Shown: positions 45,230 through 54,759, counted from the stretch's first letter. The stretch: 64,000 nucleotides of DNA from Massilia sp. WG5 (GCF_001412595.2 NZ_CP012640.2:4960001-5024000), one strand, 5' to 3'. Program-made: numbers and translations. Notes: a model not told the origin generated them from the sequence alone.

Positions 45230-46513
45230 TTATTCCGGTAAAATCTTCCGCAAATCGTTCACTTGAGTTGGTTTCACTGGCGTTCCGTTATTGCCCCAGG
45301 CGACACGAATGTAAGTCACCACTGCGGCTACGTCGTCGTCATTCAAAATGTGCGAAAAGGGCGGCATACCATATGGGCGCGGATTCTTTAGTGTGCCCGG
45401 CGCGTAGCCGCCGTTCAACACCATGCGTATAGAGTTGACAGGAGATTCCATCGTAATCGACTGATTCCCTGCCAGCGGCGGATACGAAGCTCCTTGGCCT
45501 TTGCCTTCGGCCCCGTGACATACAGCGCATTGGCCTGCATAGACTTTTCGGCCGGCTTCGATGACTTCGGGGCTGACAAGCCTCGCCTGACTGGTCGGCA
45601 GCGGGGCGCTGTCCCGTTGTGGTAAGGCCTTCAAATAGACAGCCATCGCTTTCGCGTCCTCGTCAGTCAGATATTGCAAGCTGTTATAGACAACCTCCGC
45701 CATCGGTCCGTAAGTGGTCCCGTGATGAGACGTACCCACTTGGAGTAAGTCAGCGATGTCTTGCTCTTTCCATTCGCCCAAGCCTGCTTCTCTGTTGGAG
45801 GTCAAAGAGGGCGCGTACCAGTTCTGGTTCGGAATCATGCCGCCTTCGAAGGCTTTCGATTCGCTCGACCCTCCTAGCGCATTCACAGCAGTGTGGCACA
45901 TGGCGCAATGACCGAGCCCCTTAACGAGATACGCGCCACGGTTCCACTCGACGGACTGGCTTGGGTCTGCTTTGTACTCACCTTCCTTAAAGTACAGGGT
46001 CCGCCAACCGAGGAGAAGCTCCCGATTGTTGTACGGGAACCGCAGTTCATGCTCTCGGTTCTTCTGCTTTACGGGCGGAACCGACATGAGGTAAGCAAAA
46101 ATTGCGTCGGAGTCCGCTCGGGTAACTTGGGTGTACGATGCAAAAGGCATTGCTGGATACAGGAGCGTACCGTCCCGGGAGATGCCTGTATGCATCATTC
46201 GATAGAATTCCGCAGCGTTCCAACGGCCGATGCCGGTGTCGTCGTCGGGCGTAATGTTGGGCACGTAGAGATTCCCGAACGGTGTTGGCATCGCCCTGCC
46301 GCCAGCGAACATTGGGCCGTTTGCGGCTGTATGGCATGCAACGCAGTCGCCGGCACGGGCGAGATATTCGCCTCGGCTGATGATGTCGTTGCCCACGGCG
46401 CGCGACGCGACCTTTTCCTTAGGGAGGAATCCAGGGTGAAGGAAATACAGCCCTCCTGCTGCAAGGAGGCCCAGGACTACTACTGCTGATGCGATTCGAG
46501 TTTTTGTCTGCAT
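45230..46513 (-). CDS. Trihaem cytochrome c, ba3 oxidase operon B
   Basis: 427 residues with an N-terminal anchor and three haem sites (CVACHT, CAMCHT, CAVCHG), collinear with the operon A protein at 8723-10006. Differences concentrate in the anchor, in residues 28-42 just after it, and in the linker near 300-320. Role as for the A copy: electron input to the oxidase from an unknown dehydrogenase. Confidence 0.9.
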   Translation of the reverse strand: MQTKTRIASAVVVLGLLAAGGLYFLHPGFLPKEKVASRAVGNDIISRGEYLARAGDCVACHTAANGPMFAGGRAMPTPFGNLYVPNITPDDDTGIGRWNAAEFYRMMHTGISRDGTLLYPAMPFASYTQVTRADSDAIFAYLMSVPPVKQKNREHELRFPYNNRELLLGWRTLYFKEGEYKADPSQSVEWNRGAYLVKGLGHCAMCHTAVNALGGSSESKAFEGGMIPNQNWYAPSLTSNREAGLGEWKEQDIADLLQVGTSHHGTTYGPMAEVVYNSLQYLTDEDAKAMAVYLKALPQRDSAPLPTSQARLVSPEVIEAGRKVYAGQCAVCHGAEGKGQGASYPPLAGNQSITMESPVNSIRMVLNGGYAPGTLKNPRPYGMPPFSHILNDDDVAAVVTYIRVAWGNNGTPVKPTQVNDLRKILPE

Positions 46514-46518
46514 ACAAT

Positions 46519-47280
46519 TTACCGTTGGCTACCGCACGCGAGAGGCATCCGAACCAAGTTTGACGGCTCAGGCGAAGCCTCCTTTGGAGGAGTCTGCTGG
46601 GACAGCCAAGCGGCGACCGCCGTAATATCTGTATCCGAAAGACGCGATGCAATCCTCTTCATGCAATCGGGCTCGGCGGCACGCCGTTCGCCGACCCTCC
46701 ACCTTGTCAGCTGGCCGACAACGTATGCAGGACGCAATCCGGCTAGACCAGGAATTCCGGGTTGCATACCGGTCAGCTGCGCACCATGGCAGGCGATGCA
46801 AGCTGGAACCCCCTTGGCTGCGTCTCCTGCAGTAGCGAGAGTCTGGCCACGAGCAGTGACTGCTGGGTCCACAGGCACAGTTGACCGAGGGCTGAAGGCA
46901 GGACGCTGCGCAGCAAAGTGAGCAGCGATTTCCTTTAGATAGGAATCAGGCAGATACGCAACCAAGTAATTCATCGGAGGGTAGCTTCTTGTCCCGTCAC
47001 GGAACGCGACAAGCTGATTGTAGAGGTAACCCGCCGGTTTCCCGGCAATCCTAGGAAAATACCCGTTGCCTGTACCTTGGCCCTGTTGGCCATGGCAGGT
47101 GACACAACCTTGGACTCGTGCTTCGATGGAGTCCAGCTTCTTAAATGATGGGACGGCGGCCGGATTCGTTGACACTGTCTGTGCATAAGCCAAGGGGCCA
47201 CTTAGCAATAGCGTAAGCCCGACAATTAGCGCGTTAGCCCGTCTTAAAATCGCGGTAACCCTACCCGAAGGTGAAATCAT
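46519..47280 (-). CDS. Periplasmic dihaem cytochrome c (c4-like), first gene of operon B
   Basis: 253 residues with a signal peptide (cleavage near GPLAYAQ) and two haem sites (CVTCHG, CIACHG). The mature part is nearly the same as that encoded at 10012-10770, while the signal peptide is divergent, as expected for a freely varying segment. First gene of operon B; its promoter should lie in 47281-47650. Confidence 0.9.
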   Translation of the reverse strand: MISPSGRVTAILRRANALIVGLTLLLSGPLAYAQTVSTNPAAVPSFKKLDSIEARVQGCVTCHGQQGQGTGNGYFPRIAGKPAGYLYNQLVAFRDGTRSYPPMNYLVAYLPDSYLKEIAAHFAAQRPAFSPRSTVPVDPAVTARGQTLATAGDAAKGVPACIACHGAQLTGMQPGIPGLAGLRPAYVVGQLTRWRVGERRAAEPDCMKRIASRLSDTDITAVAAWLSQQTPPKEASPEPSNLVRMPLACGSQR

Positions 47281-47911
47281 AAGTTGTGCCTTACGTATTC
47301 CAGTTTATGCTTCGTTAATCAGACAAAAATACTGCTTCGCGACGGCCTGCGTTCTGGTTATCAATGACATCGCGGGGGAGCGAGAGAATAATAGCAGATT
47401 ACCCATGATGCCAGCAAGGTCAATAAATAAACGCCATATCAATGTTCTTCCATAACGCTGCTCAGCTTGTGGCTACAAGTTAAATGTGAAGGATTCAGAA
47501 TTGAATATTTACAGTACGACCCAAGTACCATTCTTTTACATAGTCATGCTGATTTGTGAAATCGCAGTGAATTAAAGATACCATCCACGCCTTCAACACG
47601 GAGCACGATAGTAATCCTCAAATTCAACAAAAGGTGAAGGGTATGTTAAAGAAATGTGCGCTCAAATGCGTCAAATCGAAAGCGGTTGCGTTGTCCTGCG
47701 CTGAGTCAATGCGCGATGCGAGTTGCCCGAGTGAAGCCGCTTCGGGAGAAGTCCAGCTCGACTTGATTGCAAGCTTGGTGCCTGGACCTTGCGGCCAAGA
47801 TGGCGGATGCGCCGCATAGAAATGCGCATTTGTCTGCATCCGGATGGATTGTCCGCGGCAGCCTAGGCGGTACCGAGACCCTGCTGCGAAGCATCAGTGC
47901 GGCCGCTCAGG
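47281..47911. promoter_or_regulatory. Upstream region of oxidase operon B with a conserved block
   Basis: AT-rich to about 47640. The block 47560-47613 (AAAGATACCAT, then GAGCACGATAGTA) is shared with 10950-11013 upstream of operon A. A plus-strand frame at 47643-47819 has a fair ribosome site but no known relatives and a Cys-rich, unlikely composition; it is not called. Confidence 0.5.
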
Positions 47912-48187
47912 TCACCGATAAAAGTCGACGCGGAACCTTACCGGGCCGGATACCTCAACAAAGTGTTTCATCTGGGGTTCAATTATTCCCTCGTCTCCAG
48001 CGCTCAGCAGACGCTGTTCGGGAGCAGGCTCGGTAATGTGGTACTCAAGTGAGCCTTCAAGAACCATAATCTTCGCCCAGACCCCTGCAGCCGTAGTGTG
48101 GTCACGCTGAAGCGCTGCCGGAACGCTTGTTTCGCTAAAGACAGGAGTACTTTTATAAAAAGCAACGGATGAGGGCATTGACTTCAC
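47912..48187 (-). CDS. DUF1971 (YeaR/TehB-like) small cupin protein
   Basis: A 91-residue protein from the GTG at 48187, which has a strong ribosome site (AAGGAGG) ending four bases before it; the ATG at 48178 is an alternative. The sequence has the DUF1971 pattern: TPVFSETSVPAALQRDHTTA, GVWAKIMVLEGSLEYHI, and GIIEPQMKHFVEVSGPVRF, a small beta-barrel. The E. coli relative YeaR is induced by nitrate and NO, which fits the presence of hmp and nsrR, but no NsrR palindrome is visible upstream here. Biochemical function unknown. Confidence 0.85.
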   Translation of the reverse strand: MKSMPSSVAFYKSTPVFSETSVPAALQRDHTTAAGVWAKIMVLEGSLEYHITEPAPEQRLLSAGDEGIIEPQMKHFVEVSGPVRFRVDFYR

Positions 48188-48839
48188 GATACCTCCTTGA
48201 GTAAGTACATTTAGAACCCTAAAGAGGGTAGGATGCACGAGTGGTCGATGCGCACAAGCAAAGCTTTTCCGGGCACTCTTTGACGGTTAGCTCACGTTGT
48301 AGACTCGGCACCGTGTCGGCGCGCCGATGTCCCAGCGGCAGGATGACAGATTTCAGATGCCTTTTCATCAAACGTTGCATTGCTTGGTTACCAAATTCAC
48401 ACTCAGCAAGCTTCTTGTTTGGGCTCAACAACGACTGATTTCCCGAGTTTAGGGTGCCCACGAACTGACGACAATCGGAGATATTCTATGACCGACTTCA
48501 CCATGTCGTATCCCAAAGCGTCCGCTGCCTTGCTCGCGGCGCCGAGGTCCGCTTTCCGAGCCGAACAGCACTGCCAGTCTGTATCGTTGCCTCCGACTTC
48601 CAGACAGGTAGTCTGGTAGCTCTGCCGGGCTTAAGCGTCGCATAATCGTCGACCTAAGCTTGGGCGAAGGGTATCGTTAAGAGGGCAATCAAAGCTTGGC
48701 AATTTTGTTTGGGCTTCTAAGTTCTTATGTGCGCACTTTTTTGGCGGCGCAAGGTTTCCACTGCCGGCTAGACTCTAACATCTGCTTGGACCACAAAACT
48801 ACAGCGGTGGATTTCGCTGTGTTAAATTTGCCTAACAAG
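48188..48839. other. Intergenic region before the Cache-GGDEF gene
   Basis: About 650 bases with overlapping weak frames on both strands, none with a recognisable domain. A TTG at 48696 is in frame with the cyclase below, but the added residues look non-coding. No repeat or hairpin stands out. Confidence 0.45.
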
Positions 48840-50483
48840 ATGCCAGCATTCTTGAATACTAAATGTCTGAAATTTCGCATCACGCGACTTGTTGTCGTGG
48901 TCGCTTTTGCGGCCGCGAGTCTGGTCGCTCTTTTGTGTCTGTATCTTGTCGAATACAAGATGAAGTCGGTTGTAGGAGGCCAAGAATATAGCTTGGCCGA
49001 AAGCGCTGCGGCGCTTATTGGTCGCGACATCGGTGATAAACGTGCTCTGCTTCGCTCTATTGCTGAGGAGATTCAAGCTGGCGGACGGAGCAACGCACAT
49101 TTGATTCGGCATATTTTAAAACTGCATCCTAGTTTGAAAGAAGAATTCTTCAACGTTGTTGTTTTCGACGCTCGAGGTAAGCTTATTGCTAACATCTCTG
49201 ACGAGCGCACAATCGGTACCTTCACTGCGGCAAGTCAAGAATACTTTTCCAATACTGTCGCAAGTCGCAAAGGTATCGTCTCACGAGCATTTCGTAGTGC
49301 GCTTTCCGGTAAGCCAATTGTGTTGATTACTGAACCTATCGTCGACAGCACCGGTAGAGTCACCTTCGTGTTGGCAGGGGGCATAAACCTCCAGAGTCCG
49401 AGGCTGCTCGGCCAACTTAACACGTTTAGGCCAGGAAAAAGCGGTTACTTTTTTATTATTGACAAGGATGGGACCGTAATCCAGCATCCTAATCAAAACC
49501 GAATTCTCGTAAATGTGTTCAAAGAGCCAGGAGGCGCGATGCCTACCACAGCGGCGGCTTTGAAAGGATTCGAAGGCTGGATAGAAGCGCGTACAAAGGA
49601 CGGGCGCCCAGCATTTTTAGCATACAAGCAGATACCAATTACCGGTTGGGTTTTCGGGGTCGCTTACCCGACGGACGAAGCGTTTGCTGCATTGTCAGAC
49701 GCACGCGTGAGCGTCTGGATTGTGTCGAGCATTGTCGCAGCTTTGGCTGGACTCACCGGACTTCTGGCAACGATACGTCTGCTGCGCCCTCTTGGTCGAT
49801 TGCAAGGTAGTGTTAACGCGATTGCCGAAGGAAAGGCAAAAATTGAGGTGCTTGACATTCAACGAAAAGACGAAGTTGGAGACCTCAGCAGAGCCTTTTT
49901 TTCGCTCTCCCAACAGCGGCAAAATGCTGAAGCAAAGCTTGCAAACCTAGCGCTCACTGATTCGCTCACGGGACTTGGTAACCGGCGAATGTTTGAGAAC
50001 GTTCTGTCCTCAGCTTTAGAACGGGCCGAGCGCACGGGGCAACCTATGGCGCTGGCTTACTTGGACATTGACCACTTCAAGTCCATCAACGATTCCCTAG
50101 GCCACGCTATTGGGGACCAAGTCCTTGTCGAGTTTGCGCGACGGCTCAATTCGATAGTAAGAGCCTCTGATACGCCCGCCCGCTTAGCCGGAGACGAGTT
50201 CGTCATCCTCTTTGAGGCAATGTCTACCGACACACAGCCTGAAGAGCTTGGGAACCGAATACTTCAGTGCATGGAGCCGCAGTTTGAGTGCGACGGTCGT
50301 CATATAGCCGTAACCATCAGTATTGGAATCGCAGTCCGAGCTAATTGTAATGTGTCAGCAGCCGTCTTTTTGAGGGAGGCTGACGAGGCCTTATATACAG
50401 CAAAGAACGCAGGACGTAACCGGTATGCAGTAGCTCACACCACGTACGTCAGTGAGAGCCAGCCACTGACGTACGGCGGATGA
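48840..50483 (+). CDS. Cache-HAMP-GGDEF diguanylate cyclase
   Basis: A 547-residue membrane protein from the ATG at 48840 (MPAFLNTKCLKFRITRLVVV). Helix 1 (about 11-35) and helix 2 (about 285-310) flank a double-Cache domain (VVFDARGKLIANISDE; GKSGYFFIIDKDGTVIQHP), followed by a HAMP linker and a GGDEF domain with TDSLTGLGNRRMFE, AGDEF near 449 and an inhibitory RASD site. As in the 19394 protein the first Gly is Ala. The Cache domain probably binds a small organic ligand in the periplasm. It is divergent from the DUF1971 gene. Confidence 0.92.
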   Translation: MPAFLNTKCLKFRITRLVVVVAFAAASLVALLCLYLVEYKMKSVVGGQEYSLAESAAALIGRDIGDKRALLRSIAEEIQAGGRSNAHLIRHILKLHPSLKEEFFNVVVFDARGKLIANISDERTIGTFTAASQEYFSNTVASRKGIVSRAFRSALSGKPIVLITEPIVDSTGRVTFVLAGGINLQSPRLLGQLNTFRPGKSGYFFIIDKDGTVIQHPNQNRILVNVFKEPGGAMPTTAAALKGFEGWIEARTKDGRPAFLAYKQIPITGWVFGVAYPTDEAFAALSDARVSVWIVSSIVAALAGLTGLLATIRLLRPLGRLQGSVNAIAEGKAKIEVLDIQRKDEVGDLSRAFFSLSQQRQNAEAKLANLALTDSLTGLGNRRMFENVLSSALERAERTGQPMALAYLDIDHFKSINDSLGHAIGDQVLVEFARRLNSIVRASDTPARLAGDEFVILFEAMSTDTQPEELGNRILQCMEPQFECDGRHIAVTISIGIAVRANCNVSAAVFLREADEALYTAKNAGRNRYAVAHTTYVSESQPLTYGG

Positions 50484-50622
50484 GGCGTAGCCACTTCCGG
50501 ACCGCCTGTCTGTAACCTGCAAAGCGACCCTCACGTAGTGAAGTCCCGCGTGAAGCGTGAAATTCCCGCTTTAGCGGACTGAGCTTTGTCGCATTGCGGC
50601 TTCTTGAAGGTAGCGAACTAAA

Positions 50623-50919
50623 TCACTTGATGAGAAAGTCTTCCCGGTTTTTCCCGTCGAGCCACCGCGGAGCGCGACCCCGTCCGGTCCAGGTCTGTCC
50701 AGATGCAGGGTCGCGATACTTCGCTTCTACCGTGCCTGGCTTCTTGCTTGGATTGCCGGACTTCTTTGTTGACTCAGCTAAGTCGGTCGCACTGAGATTG
50801 TGCTGTTGCATCAATTCCCGCACTTGGCGACGGGCCTCTTCGATTTCATCTTTACGAGCTGTCTCGGCTAAAGCCTGCAGCTTCGCAATTTGCTCTTGGT
50901 ATTCCTGATAAGTCGGCAT
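50623..50919 (-). CDS. hns: H-NS family nucleoid protein
   Basis: A 98-residue H-NS-like silencer. The N-terminal coiled coil (EYQEQIAKLQALAETARKDE) mediates oligomerisation; a basic Lys, Ser and Pro linker follows; and the C-terminal DNA-binding domain has YRDPASGQTWTGRGRAPRWL, where the GRGRAP loop inserts into the AT-rich minor groove. I take the ATG at 50919 (MPTYQEYQ), the family's usual start; the longer open frame upstream is not supported. Such proteins coat transferred AT-rich DNA, and accessory copies are common on plasmids and islands. Two dead relatives lie at 27.9 and 40.4 kb. Confidence 0.92.
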   Translation of the reverse strand: MPTYQEYQEQIAKLQALAETARKDEIEEARRQVRELMQQHNLSATDLAESTKKSGNPSKKPGTVEAKYRDPASGQTWTGRGRAPRWLDGKNREDFLIK

Positions 50920-51325
50920 AACGATATTCCCGTGATTAAGAAGAGCCGGCAATTTAACATACGCCGTGCAACGCTCAACAGGAAAGTCTCGCTGGGCGCC
51001 AAGGATTTGCCGAACTGTGCGCCGATGCAGCACTATGTCGCTGAAGAGGTCAAGTCTGTCGCAGTTCGAGGGGCAGAAGACGGTCGGTGAGTTAGCGCTG
51101 AATTCGTATGCGACGCGTGGAGGGGGTAGCGCAGTCTTGGTTCGACGTCCCGCCAGCCGTCTGTGCCGAACGGTTAAAGTTTCGCCCTGCCGCCGGTTCG
51201 GCACCCTGGCCGCATGCCAAGGGGACACTACTTCTGTGGTTTGTCCAGTCTCAGGAAGACTGAACCATCGCGTCCGGTACCTGGACGACGGGCAGCTCGG
51301 ATTCCGGCCTGGGTAGAACAGCTTT
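50920..51325. other. Intergenic region upstream of hns
   Basis: About 400 bases. It should hold the hns promoter near 50925-51000. The open frames on both strands across 50960-51320 have no family similarity, and I call none. Confidence 0.45.
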
Positions 51326-51562
51326 TTAACGCCGGCCGCGCCAGCCCCGGCCGCCGCCATATCGGCCATAAAATCCAAAGTCCAGGGAGACCGGTGGTCC
51401 CACGTACGCCGGACCGGCATAGCCATACGGAGGGTAATAGGGAGCGACGGTTGGCCCGTAAGCCGCGTAAGGAGGGCTGTAGACTACGCAGCCCGACAAC
51501 GCGCAACTTGCCACTGCCGAAAGTACGAGAAGTTTCGCCGCACGGTTTTTGCGAGTATTCAT
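51326..51562 (-). CDS. Small Gly/Tyr/Pro-rich lipoprotein
   Basis: A 78-residue protein with a lipoprotein signal: basic start, hydrophobic stretch and lipobox LSGC (Cys25 would be lipidated). The mature part is short and rich in Pro, Tyr and Gly (PPYAAYGPTVAPYYPPYGYA) and ends in a basic GRGWRGRR. Proteins of this make-up are common in Burkholderiales as envelope proteins of unknown role. Single gene downstream of the decayed nuclease locus. Confidence 0.8.
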   Translation of the reverse strand: MNTRKNRAAKLLVLSAVASCALSGCVVYSPPYAAYGPTVAPYYPPYGYAGPAYVGPPVSLDFGFYGRYGGGRGWRGRR

Positions 51563-51740
51563 GTCGGCACCCCCGAATGCACTTCCTGCTTACATTTTAG
51601 GCCGGGCGCCGCCGTTTGCAACTTCCCTTTTCGTCGCGTCGCAGCCCTCGGCGTCCCGAAGTCAAACCCTCTCGTCGACCTCACCCATGTGCCCGGCGTG
51701 CTCAGCTGAGCGTGCGATTAAAATGGGTAGAAATTTAACA

Positions 51741-52290
51741 TTAGGCTCGACTTCGGTCCGCAAAGTATCGCTCGCCGAGGTACGCCAAGTAGGCAGCGTT
51801 CGAGGAGTCGTGACTGTCCATAAGTCGTTCGAAGATTTCTTGGTAGCTTCCCCAGTGAAAACGAAAGTCATCTGCCACCAACTCAGCGAATCCTCTCACT
51901 TCAGCGAAATGCACTTCTGATTCGAGCCCTGGACAGTCAAAAAACAGATAGTAGAGTTCAAAAGAGCCGGGATGCTGTGTTGCTAGGCCTAGCGCGTGCT
52001 TAAGCAGTTGGGAGCGTCGAGGTATTGGAACTTAGTCCGCCCTGCATGTAGCTCCTGAGCTAAGTTCTGGCATGCAGGCAGTCCTTTGGTCGACCAGAGC
52101 CCGGCCCCGCCATCGAAGTATTGCGGCTTGAACAATTCCTTGTTCGGAGATTTCCGCGTGAGCCATTCGGTAAATTTGCTCTCAACGCCTATGACCAGAC
52201 CGGAGTCAAATCGGAACACGATGTCCAGATTCGGCGGATTTCCGTCGAGGCCGGTCGACCGAGGCGCCTGAACTCGTAGTGAATCGACAG
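51741..52290 (-). pseudogene. Frameshifted nuclease-like gene (PGN_0703-type putative restriction endonuclease)
   Basis: Read leftward from about 52290: GNPPNLDIVFRFDSGLVIGV, then ESKFTEWL, then GLPACQNLAQELHAG and FQYLDAPNC; a one-base shift near 52010 then gives LLKHALGLATQHPGSFELYY, FFDCPGLESEVHFAEVRGF and a good run to a stop at 51741. The ESK context (strand with Glu-x-Lys) and the order of motifs resemble what NCBI calls PGN_0703 family putative restriction endonucleases, a match made from memory. Upstream of 52290 the frame is lost by 52480. It lies directly downstream of cap3 and was probably another defence gene of the island. Confidence 0.75.
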
Positions 52291-52484
52291 GTGCTTGTCA
52301 GACAATTCAACGACATCGTTGGTCTACGCGGGCCGGAAGACGCCGTATTTCAGGTCGCATTTATTTCCCGCAGGGTGCCATACAATGAGGCAGTTTCATT
52401 CATCCGGTTCGCATCTTTCATGGTCGCCACCGCAGCCAACTCAACAGCTAGGTGAAATAAAGAGCCCGTGCCGGTCATTTGGAT

Positions 52485-52985
52485 TCAGCAGTCCATGTAC
52501 CGAGAGCTCGTAGAGTTCGCAAGGTGTAGTTCTTCTCCATTGTCCACCCAGACTCTGAACGCGTTAGGCGGTAGCTGGGTGCCCACGATTACGAAAACGA
52601 TTCCAGATAACGCGGGTCTTGCAGCGATTGCATAGTCGCGTGCGAGACGTCGGTCTTCTCCTGAGGGAGATGGGTAAGGTTCCGGGTGGGTGTGCCAGAT
52701 GCCAACGCAATGCAGGCCGTGCCTGAACAGCTCAACACGCTCGGCGTATGCGGCTTTCGGGGCAAACTTTACTCGTCCGCGGCAAGTATGTCGTGGCTTC
52801 AATAGGGTCGCATGTTCAACAACGACTGATGAGCTAGTAAGGTCGCGAGTGTAGAGCTGCCCAACAGCCTCGCAAGACAGTAGTTTGGTCTGCGCATTCG
52901 CACACATCAACGCAGTCGCTTCTGGCGCAAATTCCAGGACCCAGTGTGCGCCCTCAAGTCGAAACCTCATGCCCTCATGCATCAT
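52485..52985 (-). CDS. cap3: CBASS Cap3, JAMM/JAB deconjugating protease
   Basis: A 166-residue metalloprotease of the JAB/MPN+ family. The zinc and catalytic residues are all seen: Glu39 in SCEAVGQLY and the signature WHTHPEPYPSPSGED (His98, His100, Ser108, Asp111). In type II CBASS, Cap3 cleaves the CD-NTase from the proteins to which Cap2 attaches it, and so tunes the primed state. Its start overlaps the end of cap2 by 11 bases. It is the last gene of the operon on the minus strand. Confidence 0.93.
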   Translation of the reverse strand: MMHEGMRFRLEGAHWVLEFAPEATALMCANAQTKLLSCEAVGQLYTRDLTSSSVVVEHATLLKPRHTCRGRVKFAPKAAYAERVELFRHGLHCVGIWHTHPEPYPSPSGEDRRLARDYAIAARPALSGIVFVIVGTQLPPNAFRVWVDNGEELHLANSTSSRYMDC

Positions 52986-54759
52986 GGAGCACTTCTATAA
53001 GTGGGCGTGTCAGCATGACGCCATCACGTGCACCACCGTCTTGTGGAACGATAGCTGTTGTCGTAATCGGGACGGCGAGTGAATCGAAGAATGCTTGAGA
53101 GCGCACTGAACTCCAAACCATGGACCTAGCCAAGCCCTTATCTAGGACATCCAGGATACGTTCTGCAGAGAAGCCAGCAGCCTGCAGGATGTCCGCGCTT
53201 CCATATGGGTGAAATCCCTCGCCACAGGCTGGAAGGTTCACACGCATCTGCGCCGCGGAGTAGTCTGCCACATTGACTCGGGTGCCTGCTGGGTCACTGG
53301 CCGGCCAAGGCTCACTCGCCACTGTCGCAACGACATGTGTCGCTGCACAATGGGGTTCGACCCATGCATGAATGACAGGGGTATTCCCGAGAAGCGCATT
53401 CCGTACATGAGCTAGGAAAATGCGCACTGACGACTCAGCTGTTACGTCAACGACGAGGTCGTATTTGCCTGGTCTGCAGTTCTCGGCACACCATGCGCGG
53501 GCGTCGCCAGGATATCCACGCACCTTAATTCCAGGTATCTCTTTCTTGATGCGGGCTGCTAATTCCGAGGCTTTGCCCTTGAGGATAGATGACATCCCAA
53601 GCAGGTGGCGAGAAACGTTTTCGGGCCCGAGGACCTGTGCGTCGACGATGTCGATTGTGCCTACACCTGCGCGCGCGAGCACATCGATAATGGGGCTACC
53701 AAGCGAGCCTACGCCAAGCACAAGAACACGCTTTTCCTGGCGCCTTGTGAACGTTGAAGTGCCATAGTCCCGTGTCAACGACCAGGTCGGGTCGACCCGA
53801 ATGAGTTTGACAGGAGCTGCGTGCGGCAGCGTTACCAGCGAGACCATGGACGGCGAAATCTGGTAGCCGTACAGCTCGTTGCCATGGCATAGCACGACAA
53901 GCAGCGGTTTAGTTGCGACTGCAATCTTCCCGCCCTTTGAGCGCTTTAGTGTGTCTTCTGAATCAGTCACCCATCCTTTGTCGGAGAGCCAGTCTGCAAT
54001 TGAATGCTGTGACGCCGTAACAGCGCGAACCAGCTGTTCCAAGTCGAGGAAGCTCTGCGGCCAAGTGAGCGGGCTCCAGCGGAAGTCCTCCGGAATCCTG
54101 ACAAACACTGCGCTACCTTTGACAAGGGTTCCAGAGCTGAAGCCATGTCGATTCGCTAGTTCGACAGGGTCCAGGGCCCTTAGGGTGACTACCTGGGTTT
54201 GAATGCGCCGCTCACGACTTCCCTTCGGAACAAATGCCGCGATTGCGCCTTCGGCCCAGCTATCGACCTTGTCCATACTGACCAGGGTTGTGCGAGGACG
54301 TGGGCGTGCTCGAGGAGATTTTTGTCTTTGGTCGCAGAACCGGTTCCAGTACGACAGGCGTTCAGCGTGCAGCTCCTTTTCCCGCCACTCTGCGTTAGAT
54401 GAGCGTTGAAGGAGTTCGGTCTTGAACCGTGTGATTGCCCTGACGACGGCTGCTATAGGCTGCTCGAAGTCTGCTGGCTGGCATTCCTCATCGAGACAAA
54501 CTCTCCCGTCCTCTTCAACGTGCGGTAACTGCAAGCATAGCTCGGCCGCTACATGAAGTTCGCAAGGCACTGCCGGGAAGAGTGCACCTATACGCAGGCG
54601 AGCACGTTCGATAGGGTAACCCTGCTCTCGCAGGTCCAGCTCCCAGTCAAGCGTCTTCGAAGTGCTACTACGCTTGAGCTTTGTCGCGAACGAGCTTGCA
54701 GCGCCGTCGAGCCATGCCTCGACGGCATGCACTGCATCAGGAAAACGAAAGACCGACAC
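52975..54759 (-). CDS. cap2: CBASS Cap2, E2-E1 fusion ligase
   Basis: A 594-residue protein that joins the C-terminal Gly of the CD-NTase to cellular targets in a ubiquitin-like way. The N-terminal E2-like domain has the catalytic Cys88 in LPHVEEDGRVCLDE; the C-terminal E1/ThiF domain has the ATP loop VLVLGVGSLGSPI (near 348), IVDAQVLGPENVSRHLLG and the E1 cysteine in EPHCAATH (near 470). It is 6 bases downstream of the CD-NTase gene and overlaps cap3. All active residues are present. A fragment of a diverged second cap2 is at 1153-1412. Confidence 0.94.
   Translation of the reverse strand: MSVFRFPDAVHAVEAWLDGAASSFATKLKRSSTSKTLDWELDLREQGYPIERARLRIGALFPAVPCELHVAAELCLQLPHVEEDGRVCLDEECQPADFEQPIAAVVRAITRFKTELLQRSSNAEWREKELHAERLSYWNRFCDQRQKSPRARPRPRTTLVSMDKVDSWAEGAIAAFVPKGSRERRIQTQVVTLRALDPVELANRHGFSSGTLVKGSAVFVRIPEDFRWSPLTWPQSFLDLEQLVRAVTASQHSIADWLSDKGWVTDSEDTLKRSKGGKIAVATKPLLVVLCHGNELYGYQISPSMVSLVTLPHAAPVKLIRVDPTWSLTRDYGTSTFTRRQEKRVLVLGVGSLGSPIIDVLARAGVGTIDIVDAQVLGPENVSRHLLGMSSILKGKASELAARIKKEIPGIKVRGYPGDARAWCAENCRPGKYDLVVDVTAESSVRIFLAHVRNALLGNTPVIHAWVEPHCAATHVVATVASEPWPASDPAGTRVNVADYSAAQMRVNLPACGEGFHPYGSADILQAAGFSAERILDVLDKGLARSMVWSSVRSQAFFDSLAVPITTTAIVPQDGGARDGVMLTRPLIEVLHDA

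Noticed and set aside
47643..47819. Cys-rich plus-strand frame with a fair ribosome site
   Set aside because: No relatives recalled, a competing frame of similar length on the other strand, and a biased, improbable composition.
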